This document shows positions 26,125 to 34,167 of a stretch of 64,000 bases of DNA, one piece after another. Under the pieces are notes generated by a model. It worked only from the letters and a program-made list of their open reading frames with translations. It was not told the origin of the DNA and did not search any database. The stretch lies in contig DDGL01000007.1 of the NCBI GenBank assembly GCA_002337605.1, positions 453,383 through 517,382 of the forward strand. The letters run 5' to 3'. The position numbers and the translations under genes were made by a program. Positions within the stretch are counted from its first letter, which is position 1. Every line of letters begins with the position of its first letter. The stretch is from Flavobacteriaceae bacterium UBA1903. Its GTDB lineage: Bacteria > Bacteroidota > Bacteroidia > Flavobacteriales > Flavobacteriaceae.

Positions 26125-26997
26125 TTATCCTAAAACTTCGGCTACTTTTTTGCCTATTTCTGCTGGAGAATCTACTACGTGAATTCCGCATTCGTTTAAT
26201 ATTTTCTTTTTGGCTTGTGCGGTGTCATCACTTCCACCTACAATCGCACCTGCGTGTCCCATGGTTCTTCCAGCCGGAGCCGTTTCACCTGCAATAAATC
26301 CAATAACTGGTTTTTTACTTCCACTGGCTTTGTACCATTGTGCAGCTTCAGCTTCTAATTGCCCACCAATTTCACCAATCATTACAACGGCTTCAGTCTC
26401 TGGGTCGTTAATTAAAAGCTCTACGGCTTCTTTAGTAGTAGTTCCAATAATTGGATCCCCGCCAATTCCAATAGCTGTTGTTATTCCTAATCCTTGTTTT
26501 ACCACCTGGTCGGCTGCTTCATAGGTAAGTGTTCCGGATTTTGAAACAACGCCTACTTTTCCTTTTTTAAATACAAAACCTGGCATAATTCCAACCTTAG
26601 CTTCACCTGGAGTAATCACTCCCGGGCAGTTAGGGCCAATTAAACGGCAGTCTCTGTCTTTAATATAGTGAGCTACTTTAATCATATCTCCTACAGGAAT
26701 TCCTTCCGTAATAGTAATAATAACTTTAATACCTGCGTCTGCTGCTTCCATAATGGCATCTGCGGCAAATGCTGGTGGCACAAAGATAATTGAGGTATCT
26801 GCTTCCACTTCTTTTACAGCTTCGGCTACGGTGTTAAAAACCGGTTTGTCCAGGTGTGATTGCCCTCCTTTTCCTGGAGTTACGCCACCTACCACATTGG
26901 TCCCGTATTCTATCATTTGTCCCGCGTGAAACGTTCCTTCGCTTCCTGTAAAGCCTTGAACAATTATTTTTGAATCTTTATTTACTAAAACACTCAT
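26125..26997 (-). CDS. sucD: succinate--CoA ligase subunit alpha
   Basis: 290 residues. The alpha subunit of succinyl-CoA synthetase, which makes ATP or GTP from succinyl-CoA in the TCA cycle together with SucC (not in this window). The CoA-binding Rossmann N-terminus shows VQGFTGSEGTFHAGQMIEYG and GGVTPGKGG; the phosphorylated histidine is H248 in TMGHAGAIVGG. Length and start are normal. A TAnnTTTG promoter motif lies upstream and a terminator downstream, so it can be expressed alone. Confidence 0.98.
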   Translation of the reverse strand: MSVLVNKDSKIIVQGFTGSEGTFHAGQMIEYGTNVVGGVTPGKGGQSHLDKPVFNTVAEAVKEVEADTSIIFVPPAFAADAIMEAADAGIKVIITITEGIPVGDMIKVAHYIKDRDCRLIGPNCPGVITPGEAKVGIMPGFVFKKGKVGVVSKSGTLTYEAADQVVKQGLGITTAIGIGGDPIIGTTTKEAVELLINDPETEAVVMIGEIGGQLEAEAAQWYKASGSKKPVIGFIAGETAPAGRTMGHAGAIVGGSDDTAQAKKKILNECGIHVVDSPAEIGKKVAEVLG

Positions 26998-27043
26998 AGG
27001 TTTCTATTATCTCTGTTATTGTTTTATTGAAATTTTTGGTGTG

Positions 27044-27051
27044 CAAAGATA
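27044..27051 (-). promoter_or_regulatory. candidate sucD -7 promoter element
   Basis: The minus strand reads TATCTTTG here, a match to TAnnTTTG, 46 bases before the sucD ATG at 26997. A TTT-rich stretch lies near the expected -33 position but there is no exact TTG. Confidence 0.5.
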
Positions 27052-27078
27052 CCTAATTGGTACTGTATTAAAAAGAAA

Positions 27079-27492
27079 TTATACCTTAACTCTTCCGTAA
27101 GATTCGGTGGTGTCATCTTTATCGGTTGCAGGCTGACTTACCTGATAGCCACGATACAATTTTCCGTCTTTTACTTCCCAGATACAGATAAAATGAGCGA
27201 TACCCAATTCTTCATCCGGGTTTTCCATGGTTCGGATATAATATTTATACCGTATAGTTACGTGACCACCGTCTTCAAGCACATGGCTCACTTCAATACG
27301 CAAATCGTTATAACTACGGCGTGCTTCAGTAAAAAAGTTAGCCAAATCAGTATAATGTAAAATACTTAGTCCGTCAGTACTATTCCAAATAAGTTCAATT
27401 TCTTTATGAAAGAAGGTTTCTACTACAGATTCATCTTTTAAAATATCTGTCCGGTAAAAATTTTTTACGATGTCTTTTGCACTTGTACTCAT
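27079..27492 (-). CDS. NTF2-like (nuclear transport factor 2 / SnoaL fold) protein
   Basis: 137 residues, a cone-shaped alpha+beta NTF2-like protein: KDIVKNFYRTDILKDESVVE at the start, then FFHKEIELIWNSTDGL, and a beta-rich C-terminal half (HVTIRYKYYIRTMENPDEEL, HFICIWEVKDGKLYRGYQVS). No catalytic residues can be named, and the role is unknown. Its start overlaps the stop of the LpxD-like gene by one base, so the two are probably translated together. Confidence 0.8.
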   Translation of the reverse strand: MSTSAKDIVKNFYRTDILKDESVVETFFHKEIELIWNSTDGLSILHYTDLANFFTEARRSYNDLRIEVSHVLEDGGHVTIRYKYYIRTMENPDEELGIAHFICIWEVKDGKLYRGYQVSQPATDKDDTTESYGRVKV

Positions 27493-28427
27493 TATAAATT
27501 GTCTAGTTTTTCAATTATGTCTGGAATTAGCCTGATAGAAGCCAACTCTTTGTATTTTTTTCTGAAATCGTCCGCAGGGGTTCCAAAATAAGATTTATGC
27601 CCGGGAAGCGATTTACTCACTCCACTCTGGGCCGAAATTACAGCTTTTTCACCAATTGTCACACCACTGGTAATCCCAACTTGTCCCCAAATGGTTACAA
27701 AGTCTTCAAGTAATACACAGCCAGCAATCCCAACTTGTGAAGCAATTAAACAACGACTCCCAATTACCGTGTCGTGACCAATATGTACCTGGTTGTCTAT
27801 TTTGGTTCCTTCCCCAATGGTTGTTGAAGCCGTTACGCCTTTATCAATTGTACAAAGCGAACCTAAATCTACATTATCTTTTATGATTACGTTTCCTCCA
27901 CTCACCAGTTTATCGAACTTTTCTGGTCTGTTTTTATAGTAAAATGCATCACTACCCAAAACGGTTCCTGCGTGAATGGTTACGTTATTTCCAATGATGG
28001 TGTTATCGTAAATAGTAACATTGGGGTGAATTAGACAATCATCACCAATAATTACATTGTTTCCAATAAAAACGTTGGGCTGAATTACGGTATGTTTCCC
28101 AATTTTAGCCGAAGCTGCTATCACTGCAGTAGCTGCAACAAAAGGATTAAAATGATTGGTTAGTGTGTTGAAATCCCGAAACGGATCGTCACTAATTAAA
28201 AGTGCTTTCCCGGCTGGACAAGCTACTTCTTTATTAATAAGAATAATGGTTGCGGGAGATTGTAACGCTTTATCGTAATACTTAGGATGGTCTACAAAAA
28301 CAATATCTCCCGGTTGTACTACGTGAATTTCGTTCATTCCCAACACAGGAAAATCGGCATTGCCCACAAAATCACAATCTAAAATGGTTGCGATATCCTG
28401 AAGCGTTTGTGGGGTGTTGAATTTCAT
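27492..28427 (-). CDS. second LpxD-like UDP-glucosamine N-acyltransferase
   Basis: 311 residues. A short N-terminal UDP-GlcNAc-binding-like domain (about 1-95) is followed by a left-handed beta-helix of hexapeptide repeats (about 100-260: IGKHTVIQPNVFIGNNVIIG, HIGHDTVIGSRC) and a C-terminal helix. The catalytic-type histidine region GTKIDNQVHIGHDTVIG resembles LpxD, which acylates UDP-3-O-acylglucosamine in lipid A synthesis. The window also has a canonical LpxD at 32987-34012, so this may be a paralogue with another acyl acceptor or chain. It is shorter than the canonical one (341 residues) and is coupled to the NTF2-like gene. Confidence 0.82.
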   Translation of the reverse strand: MKFNTPQTLQDIATILDCDFVGNADFPVLGMNEIHVVQPGDIVFVDHPKYYDKALQSPATIILINKEVACPAGKALLISDDPFRDFNTLTNHFNPFVAATAVIAASAKIGKHTVIQPNVFIGNNVIIGDDCLIHPNVTIYDNTIIGNNVTIHAGTVLGSDAFYYKNRPEKFDKLVSGGNVIIKDNVDLGSLCTIDKGVTASTTIGEGTKIDNQVHIGHDTVIGSRCLIASQVGIAGCVLLEDFVTIWGQVGITSGVTIGEKAVISAQSGVSKSLPGHKSYFGTPADDFRKKYKELASIRLIPDIIEKLDNL

Positions 28428-28451
28428 CTAAAAAATTTGAATATCAAATAT

Positions 28452-28484
28452 AAAAAAACCCTTCACAATTTTAGGTCTGAAGGG
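28452..28484 (-). terminator. terminator of the LRR-type lipoprotein gene
   Basis: CCCTTCA (28459-28465) and TGAAGGG (28478-28484) form a 7-base-pair stem; the minus strand then has seven T residues (28458-28452). It lies between the lipoprotein stop at 28518 and the start of the LpxD-like gene. Confidence 0.8.
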
Positions 28485-28517
28485 AACTTATTATGTTTTG
28501 ATTAACAACAGCTAAGG

Positions 28518-30002
28518 TTACAAGCTACAATTGCCGTCTATAATATCTTGTTGGGTTGGGTTGTAGGCGTTGTTGTGCACATTGTAAATATTAATCATTG
28601 CAGTGCTAAAAGGTTGTGTAAGGCTACAAAAATCTGAAAGTAGGTTATTGCCATATATTTCAAAACTATAAAGGTCTCCTCCTAGATTGTTTATCCCTTC
28701 TAAACCGGTTAATGACTCATTGTTACTCACTATTACGGAACTCCAAATCTCTACAGAAGAAAGCCCATTTAAATTCGTTAAGGAAGGATTGTTATCAAGA
28801 TTTATACTGTCTATTCTAGATAACCCTCCTAGTGCGTTTATATTGGTAACAAGCGGGTGGCCTTTAAAAGAAAAATTTAGAATTACACCTGTTATGTTTG
28901 ATAAACCATCTATATGCTGTACGTTTTGGTTTTCTTTGATCTCGAATTCACATTCTGTAGCAATTACCAAATTTTGAAAACCATCAAGATGCTGTAATAA
29001 TCCGTTTCGTTCAATCTTTACAAAAACCCTATCCAAATGGGTTAAATTTTCAAATCCATTGATGTTTTGTAACGACATATTATTTCTAATATCAATATCA
29101 CCTTTTATCCACGCTGTAATACCAGAAAGACCATCTATATTTTGAAGCAAAGGATTACCATAAACCCTTATAAAATCTATAGTACCTGTTGGTGCTATTT
29201 GTGTATCTGCCTTTACATTGGCTAAGCCATCTATATTAAGGAGCTTTGGGTTGTTAGTAATTCTTATTGCCCTTACAGGAGTGTGTATATTTATAAGAGC
29301 ATCTACGTTTACTAAATTCTCATTTTCACGAACTGAAATATATTGTGAAGATCTTAAATTTTGTAGGGGATCAAGATCTTGTAAAAGTGTATTTTCTATA
29401 AATATCCCTTTAACTTTCTCTATAGTGAGCAAGGGTGAAATGTCCGTGATCTTATCGTCATGAATAAATCTGTCTCCTATCCCTAAACTCGTATTAACTT
29501 CACAATACCCCATTGCACCAAAAGCATCAACTTCAGCTTGAGTATTTAAGTTTACCGGATCTCCATTATAAACAGCACCACCATTACATAAAGCTGTAGT
29601 TGTAAAAGTTTGTCCATTGCTATAAAATGTTTCCACCTCTGTAGTCACGTAGGCTCTTACGTGATATTCTGTATTATCAAATAAACCTGAAATCGTTGAG
29701 GTATAATCACCAGGATTAGTCCCTTCATCTATACTAGAATCTGTTTCTACGGTTGGATTGGTATTTGTACCCCAGCAAAAGCCTTTTGCCAAAATAGAAC
29801 TTCCTTGCACGACTTGCGCAGTCCCTGAAACAGTAGCCGAATTTTCAGAAATATTGGTGACTTCCAATATGCTAGCAGCTGTATTCGTTTCAGATTCTTC
29901 AGACGCACTATCATCAGAACTACAGGAAGATAGCAGATATAAGCAACAAAAAACTGGAGTTATTCGTAAAATAATATTTAATGTTTGTTTTATTGAAATC
30001 AT
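28518..30002 (-). CDS. surface lipoprotein with fibronectin-like and LRR/receptor-L-like domains
   Basis: 494 residues. The signal peptide ends in a lipobox LYLLSSC (C27) followed by SSDDSASEE, which fits export to the cell surface. Residues about 42-130 form a fibronectin III-like domain (TNISENSATVSGTAQVV, NTEYHVRAYVTTE). From about 190 to the end there are repeats of roughly 25-30 residues of the type NIDGLxNI/LxxIxIxxNxxL, like receptor-L or leucine-rich repeats. It is presumably a binding or adhesion protein. It lies in the middle of the lipid A/TCA gene block, and a relic of a second copy precedes it. Base composition looks like the neighbourhood's. Confidence 0.82.
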   Translation of the reverse strand: MISIKQTLNIILRITPVFCCLYLLSSCSSDDSASEESETNTAASILEVTNISENSATVSGTAQVVQGSSILAKGFCWGTNTNPTVETDSSIDEGTNPGDYTSTISGLFDNTEYHVRAYVTTEVETFYSNGQTFTTTALCNGGAVYNGDPVNLNTQAEVDAFGAMGYCEVNTSLGIGDRFIHDDKITDISPLLTIEKVKGIFIENTLLQDLDPLQNLRSSQYISVRENENLVNVDALINIHTPVRAIRITNNPKLLNIDGLANVKADTQIAPTGTIDFIRVYGNPLLQNIDGLSGITAWIKGDIDIRNNMSLQNINGFENLTHLDRVFVKIERNGLLQHLDGFQNLVIATECEFEIKENQNVQHIDGLSNITGVILNFSFKGHPLVTNINALGGLSRIDSINLDNNPSLTNLNGLSSVEIWSSVIVSNNESLTGLEGINNLGGDLYSFEIYGNNLLSDFCSLTQPFSTAMINIYNVHNNAYNPTQQDIIDGNCSL

Positions 30003-30019
30003 AAGGCATATACTCTATT

Positions 30020-30073
30020 TTACTGGCTACAATTACCTTCTATAATATCTTGCTGGGTTGGGTTGTAGGCGTT
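30020..30073 (-). pseudogene. C-terminal relic of a paralogue of the LRR-type lipoprotein
   Basis: The minus strand encodes NAYNPTQQDIIEGNCSQ and a stop, nearly identical to the C-terminus of the lipoprotein just downstream (NAYNPTQQDIIDGNCSL). Nothing upstream of this fragment continues the match before the efp gene 14 bases away. A tandem duplicate has been deleted except for its last 17 codons. Confidence 0.85.
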
Positions 30074-30087
30074 AATACGACATAAAA

Positions 30088-30654
30088 CTACTCCTTAATC
30101 CGCTCCTGGTACTGCCCTTTCTCAGTATCTACTCGAATCTTGTCACCTTCATTGATAAATAGTGGGACATTAACCTCAGCGCCTGTCTCCATAATAGCTG
30201 GCTTGGTAGCATTAGTTGCGGTGTTTCCTTTTACTCCTGGTTCTGTAGAGGTTACTTCTAAAATAACGTGTGCTGGTAGATCTACGGAAAGTGGCGCATT
30301 GTCTTCTGTATTTATCAATACCGTTACAACTTCACCTTCTTTCATTAACTCTGGAGTGTCCAAAGCGTCTTTGGTAAGTCTTATTTGTGTATAATCCTCC
30401 GTATTCATAAAGTGGTAAAATTCACCTTCAGCATATAAAAACTGAAATTTATGCGTCTCAACACGTACATCGTCTATTTTATGTCCTGCTGAAAAAGTAT
30501 TGTCTATTACTTTCCCCGTAGTGACACTTTTAAGTTTTGTTCTTACAAACGCCGGTCCTTTACCAGGTTTTACGTGTAAAAACTCAATGATCTTATAAAT
30601 ATCGTGATTGTAATGAATACACAATCCTTTTCTGATGTCTGATGTTGATGCCAT
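30088..30654 (-). CDS. efp: translation elongation factor P
   Basis: 188 residues, three OB-like domains, the usual length. EF-P enters the ribosome between P and E sites and relieves stalling at proline runs. The loop that is post-translationally modified in other bacteria reads LHVKPGKGPAFVRTK, with K32 at the tip. The C-terminal region GDKIRVDTEKGQYQERIKE is typical. It sits between lpxA and the lipoprotein region; a 29-base dispersed repeat lies 13 bases upstream of its start. Confidence 0.97.
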   Translation of the reverse strand: MASTSDIRKGLCIHYNHDIYKIIEFLHVKPGKGPAFVRTKLKSVTTGKVIDNTFSAGHKIDDVRVETHKFQFLYAEGEFYHFMNTEDYTQIRLTKDALDTPELMKEGEVVTVLINTEDNAPLSVDLPAHVILEVTSTEPGVKGNTATNATKPAIMETGAEVNVPLFINEGDKIRVDTEKGQYQERIKE

Positions 30655-30666
30655 ATTTAAATTTTT

Positions 30667-30695
30667 AGTTTATCCTGAGCCTGTCGAAGGGCTCA
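30667..30695. repeat. 29-base dispersed repeat, copy 2 (upstream of efp)
   Basis: Identical over 29 bases to 26001-26029. The copies are 4.6 kb apart in unrelated spacers. Confidence 0.85.
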
Positions 30696-30742
30696 ATAGT
30701 CGCTGGCGGGCAGCATTTAATTAGTATACTTTTTAATAAATT

Positions 30743-30766
30743 AGGTTTCGACTGCGCTCAACCAGA
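30743..30766. repeat. 24-base spacer repeat (intact copy)
   Basis: AGGTTTCGACTGC followed directly by GCTCAACCAGA. This is the uninterrupted form of the element that is split by 23 bases at 16922-16968. It shares a spacer with the 29-base repeat. Confidence 0.75.
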
Positions 30767-30805
30767 CATTCGTCTTAGGTTTTGGCTTCGATTTTATTTT
30801 CTTTG

Positions 30806-31588
30806 TTAGTTCTGGAAATATCCTTTCATGATCCCTCGTTTCGCGTTTTTAATAAACTGAAGGATCTCGTCACGTTCTGGAGTTGCTTCCATTTCAGCCT
30901 CAATAATTTCTGAAGCCTGGGTGGTATTATATGTTTTTTGATATAAAATTCTATAGATATTCTGAATCTCTTGTATTTTGCTGGATTCAAACCCACGTCG
31001 TCGTAATCCAATAGAATTAATTCCAACGTACGACAAAGGTTCACGGGCCGCTTTCACAAAGGGCGGCACGTCTTTACGTACTAAAGAACCTCCGGTAACA
31101 AAAGCGTGATTCCCGATCATACAAAACTGGTGAACGGCTGTCATTCCTGCTAATATTACATAATCACCTACGGTAATATGGCCTGCAAGGGTACTGTTGT
31201 TAGAAAAAATACAGTTGTTACCCACAAGACAATCATGGGCGATATGGCAATACGCCATAATTAAACAATTGTTTCCAATTACAGTTTTTCCTCTGTCTAC
31301 CGTACCACGGTTTACAGTAACATATTCTCGTATGGTCGTGTTATCGCCTATTTCGGCAGTAGTTTCTTCGTCTTGAAATTTTAAATCCTGCGGAATAGCA
31401 GAAATTACCGCGCCTGGAAAAATATTGCAATTTTTCCCAATACGGGCACCTTCCATAATGGTCACATTAGAACCAATCCATGTTCCCTCGCCAATCACTA
31501 CATTATTATGAATGGTTGTAAACGGTTCTATCACCACGTTTTTGGCAATTTTTGCCCCTGGGTGTACATACGCTAACGGTTGGTTCAT
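30806..31588 (-). CDS. lpxA: acyl-ACP--UDP-N-acetylglucosamine O-acyltransferase
   Basis: 260 residues. LpxA starts lipid A synthesis by moving a 3-hydroxyacyl chain from ACP to UDP-GlcNAc in the cytosol. A left-handed beta-helix of hexapeptide repeats (about 1-185: IGEGTWIGSNVTIMEGARIG) carries the catalytic histidine region NNCLIMAYCHIAHDCLVGNN, followed by a helical C-terminal domain (RRRGFESSKIQEIQNIYRIL). The start overlaps the lpxC/fabZ stop by four bases, so translation is coupled. Confidence 0.97.
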   Translation of the reverse strand: MNQPLAYVHPGAKIAKNVVIEPFTTIHNNVVIGEGTWIGSNVTIMEGARIGKNCNIFPGAVISAIPQDLKFQDEETTAEIGDNTTIREYVTVNRGTVDRGKTVIGNNCLIMAYCHIAHDCLVGNNCIFSNNSTLAGHITVGDYVILAGMTAVHQFCMIGNHAFVTGGSLVRKDVPPFVKAAREPLSYVGINSIGLRRRGFESSKIQEIQNIYRILYQKTYNTTQASEIIEAEMEATPERDEILQFIKNAKRGIMKGYFQN

Positions 31589-32994
31589 GTGTTCTTGGTT
31601 TTTACGATCTGAGCCATTAATTCGGCTTCGGTTACTAATTTATCATTGGCATATGCGTTTCCTTGCATATGCACAATTCCTCTTCTAATGGGAGTGATTA
31701 ATTCTAATTTAAAAAACAGCGTATCACCAGGGTTTACTTGTTGCTTAAATTTCACATTGTTTATTTTCATAAAAAACGTCAAGTAATTTTCAGGATCTGG
31801 AACAGTGCTCAAGGCCAGAATCCCTCCTGTTTGTGCCATTGCTTCTACTATAAGTACTCCTGGCATTACAGGAGCTCCCGGGAAATGCCCCACAAAGAAC
31901 GGTTCGTTCATGGTCACATTTTTTAACCCAATAACGCTACTATCGGTTAGTTCCAAAATTTTGTCCACTAATAAAAACGGCGGACGGTGTGGCAACATGG
32001 CCATAATCGCATTAACGTCTTTTACTGGTGTAGCGTGTGGATTAAACTTTGGAATATTATTCCTTTTTTCAAGTTTTATACGTTGTGAAAGTTTTTTAGC
32101 AAACTGTGTATTCACATAATGTCCTGGCTTATTGGCAATCACTTTTCCACGAATGCGTGTTCCTACTAATGCCAGGTCTCCTATAACGTCCAACAATTTA
32201 TGTCTTGCGGCTTCATTAGGGTAATGTAGGGTAAGGTTATCCAGTATGCCGTTGGGTTTTACTGAAATTTTATCTTTTTTGAACGCGCTTCGCAGTTTCT
32301 CCATGGTTTCGGGAGAAAGCTCTTTGTCTACATATACAATAGCATTGTTTAAGTCCCCACCCTGAATAAGACCGTGATCCAGTAACATTTCAATTTCGTG
32401 TAAAAAACTGAAGGTCCGCGCATCTGCTATATCGGTTTTAAACGCTTTCAGGTCTTTTAGCGATGCATTTTGTGTTCCCAGTACTTTGGTGCCAAAATCT
32501 ACCATCGTAGTTACCTGATACTCTTCTGCAGGGATAATGGTAATTTCGCTTCCCGACTCTTCATCGGTATACGATATCACTTCGGTTACCACATATTCAT
32601 TTCTGGGCTCATCCTGAGTTACTATACCGGCTTTTTCAATGGCTTCCACAAAATATTTAGAAGAACCATCCATGATTGGAGGCTCAGAAGCGTTCAGCTC
32701 TAAGATACAGTTATCTACTTGCATCCCAACTAAAGCAGCCAACACATGCTCGGAGGTCTGAATCTTCACACCTCGCTTTTCCAGATTGGTTCCGCGTTGG
32801 GTATTTACTACATAATTAGCATCTGCTTCAATAACAGGACTTCCCTCCAGGTCTACACGAACAAAGGAATAGCCGTGGTTGGGGGGTGCTGGTTTAAAAG
32901 TAAGGGTTACCTCTTTCCCGGTGTGAAGCCCCACTCCTGTGAGTTCCACTTCTTTTGCGATCGTGGTTTGCTTTGGTGCGTTACAATCAATCAT
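31585..32994 (-). CDS. lpxC/fabZ: fused LpxC deacetylase / FabZ hydroxyacyl-ACP dehydratase
   Basis: 469 residues from the ATG at 32994, chosen because MIDCNAPKQTTIAKEVELTG begins where LpxC begins; the frame is open 29 codons further up but reads into lpxD. The N-terminal zinc deacetylase (about 1-310) shows GVGLHTGKEVTLTFKPA, TSEHVLAALVGM and HKLLDVIGDLALVG; it makes the committed step of lipid A synthesis. The C-terminal hotdog dehydratase (about 325-469) shows LPHRPPFLLVDKI and HFPGAPVMPGVLIVEAMAQT with the catalytic His and Glu. This fusion is typical of Bacteroidota. Its start overlaps lpxD by eight bases. Confidence 0.96.
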   Translation of the reverse strand: MIDCNAPKQTTIAKEVELTGVGLHTGKEVTLTFKPAPPNHGYSFVRVDLEGSPVIEADANYVVNTQRGTNLEKRGVKIQTSEHVLAALVGMQVDNCILELNASEPPIMDGSSKYFVEAIEKAGIVTQDEPRNEYVVTEVISYTDEESGSEITIIPAEEYQVTTMVDFGTKVLGTQNASLKDLKAFKTDIADARTFSFLHEIEMLLDHGLIQGGDLNNAIVYVDKELSPETMEKLRSAFKKDKISVKPNGILDNLTLHYPNEAARHKLLDVIGDLALVGTRIRGKVIANKPGHYVNTQFAKKLSQRIKLEKRNNIPKFNPHATPVKDVNAIMAMLPHRPPFLLVDKILELTDSSVIGLKNVTMNEPFFVGHFPGAPVMPGVLIVEAMAQTGGILALSTVPDPENYLTFFMKINNVKFKQQVNPGDTLFFKLELITPIRRGIVHMQGNAYANDKLVTEAELMAQIVKTKNT

Positions 32995-34012
32995 TTTTAA
33001 GTTGTTTTTCAATATCGTTAAAGCGTTGCATGGTACTTGGTAAGTTTTTAAAATGCACGTAGCTCTTGTTGTAGTCACCATAATTTAAGGCTGGAGAACC
33101 CTGTAGCGTTTCATTATCTTTTACATTGCGACCTATACCGCTTTGCGCTTGTATTCTAACATTATTACCAATGCTTAAGTGACCTACAATACCTACTTGA
33201 CCTCCAATCTGACAGCTTTCACCAATTTTAGTTGAGCCAGCAATACCCGTTTGGGCAGCTATCACGGTGTTTTTTCCAATTTCAACATTATGGGCAATTT
33301 GTATTTGGTTGTCAAGTTTTACGCCTTTTCTTATAATCGTTGAACCTAAGGTTGCCCGGTCAATGGTTGTTCCGGCACCTACATCTACATTATCTTCTAT
33401 GATAACGTTTCCCGTTTGTGGTACTTTTTTATATTCACCTTTCTCATTGGGTGTAAATCCAAAACCATCTGCTCCTACAATAGCACCGCTGTGGATTACA
33501 CAATTATTACCAATAACAGATTCTGAGTAAATCTTAGCGCCTGCAAATACGACTACGTTGTCCCCCATGGTTACATTATCACCCACATAAACGTTAGGGT
33601 AAATTTTAGCATTGCTCCCAATTTTCACGTTTTCACCCAGGTAGCTAAAGGCTCCCAGATAAATTTCTTCAGAGTACTGGGCACTTTCAGCTATAAATAC
33701 GGGTTGCTCAATGCCAGTTTTGTTCATCTTTACCTGGTTGTAATACTCCAGCAAGGTAGAAAATGCCTCGTAAGCATCTTCAACTTTAATCAGGGTTGTG
33801 GTAATTGGGTTTTCAGCAACAAAGTCGGCACCAACAATTGTGACAGATGCCTGGGTTGTATAGATGTATGAAGTATATTTGGGATTGGCCAAAAAGGTTA
33901 AACTCCCTTCTGTCCCTTCTTCAATTTTAGATAATTTAGAAACTTCGGCGTCTTCATTTCCCTCTACTTCGCCGTTTAAAATTCCTGCAATCTGGCTGGC
34001 TTTAAATTTCAT
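32987..34012 (-). CDS. lpxD: UDP-3-O-acylglucosamine N-acyltransferase
   Basis: 341 residues, the usual length. An N-terminal nucleotide-binding domain (about 1-100) precedes the hexapeptide beta-helix (about 105-320; IGSNAKIYPNVYVGDNVTMG) with the catalytic histidine in QIQIAHNVEIGKNTVI, and a C-terminal helix (MQRFNDIEKQLKND). It adds the N-linked acyl chain in lipid A synthesis, the step after LpxC, which is encoded by the overlapping next gene. A TATATTTG promoter motif lies 19 bases upstream. Confidence 0.97.
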   Translation of the reverse strand: MKFKASQIAGILNGEVEGNEDAEVSKLSKIEEGTEGSLTFLANPKYTSYIYTTQASVTIVGADFVAENPITTTLIKVEDAYEAFSTLLEYYNQVKMNKTGIEQPVFIAESAQYSEEIYLGAFSYLGENVKIGSNAKIYPNVYVGDNVTMGDNVVVFAGAKIYSESVIGNNCVIHSGAIVGADGFGFTPNEKGEYKKVPQTGNVIIEDNVDVGAGTTIDRATLGSTIIRKGVKLDNQIQIAHNVEIGKNTVIAAQTGIAGSTKIGESCQIGGQVGIVGHLSIGNNVRIQAQSGIGRNVKDNETLQGSPALNYGDYNKSYVHFKNLPSTMQRFNDIEKQLKND

Positions 34013-34031
34013 TTGTAGGTTTCAAGATTTG

Positions 34032-34039
34032 CAAATATA
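34032..34039 (-). promoter_or_regulatory. candidate -7 promoter element of the lpxD-lpxC/fabZ-lpxA unit
   Basis: The minus strand reads TATATTTG, a match to TAnnTTTG, 19 bases before the lpxD ATG. No clear TTG is seen at the -33 distance. Confidence 0.5.
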
Positions 34040-34116
34040 AAAAAAGGATGGTGATGTTATAGAATAATATATGATTTTGATTTCAACCTACTTATACCCC
34101 AGCCCTAGAGAGCAAT

Positions 34117-34152
34117 AGCTTGAAAATATCTTTCAGGGTAATTTTTCAAGCT
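34117..34152. terminator. hairpin after the HD-domain gene
   Basis: AGCTTGAAAA (34117-34126) and TTTTCAAGCT (34143-34152) are perfect complements with a 16-base loop, 15 bases after the stop of the HD-domain gene. A good T-run is missing on the minus strand, so termination is uncertain. Confidence 0.45.
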
Positions 34153-34167
34153 TACATGTCGAAATTT

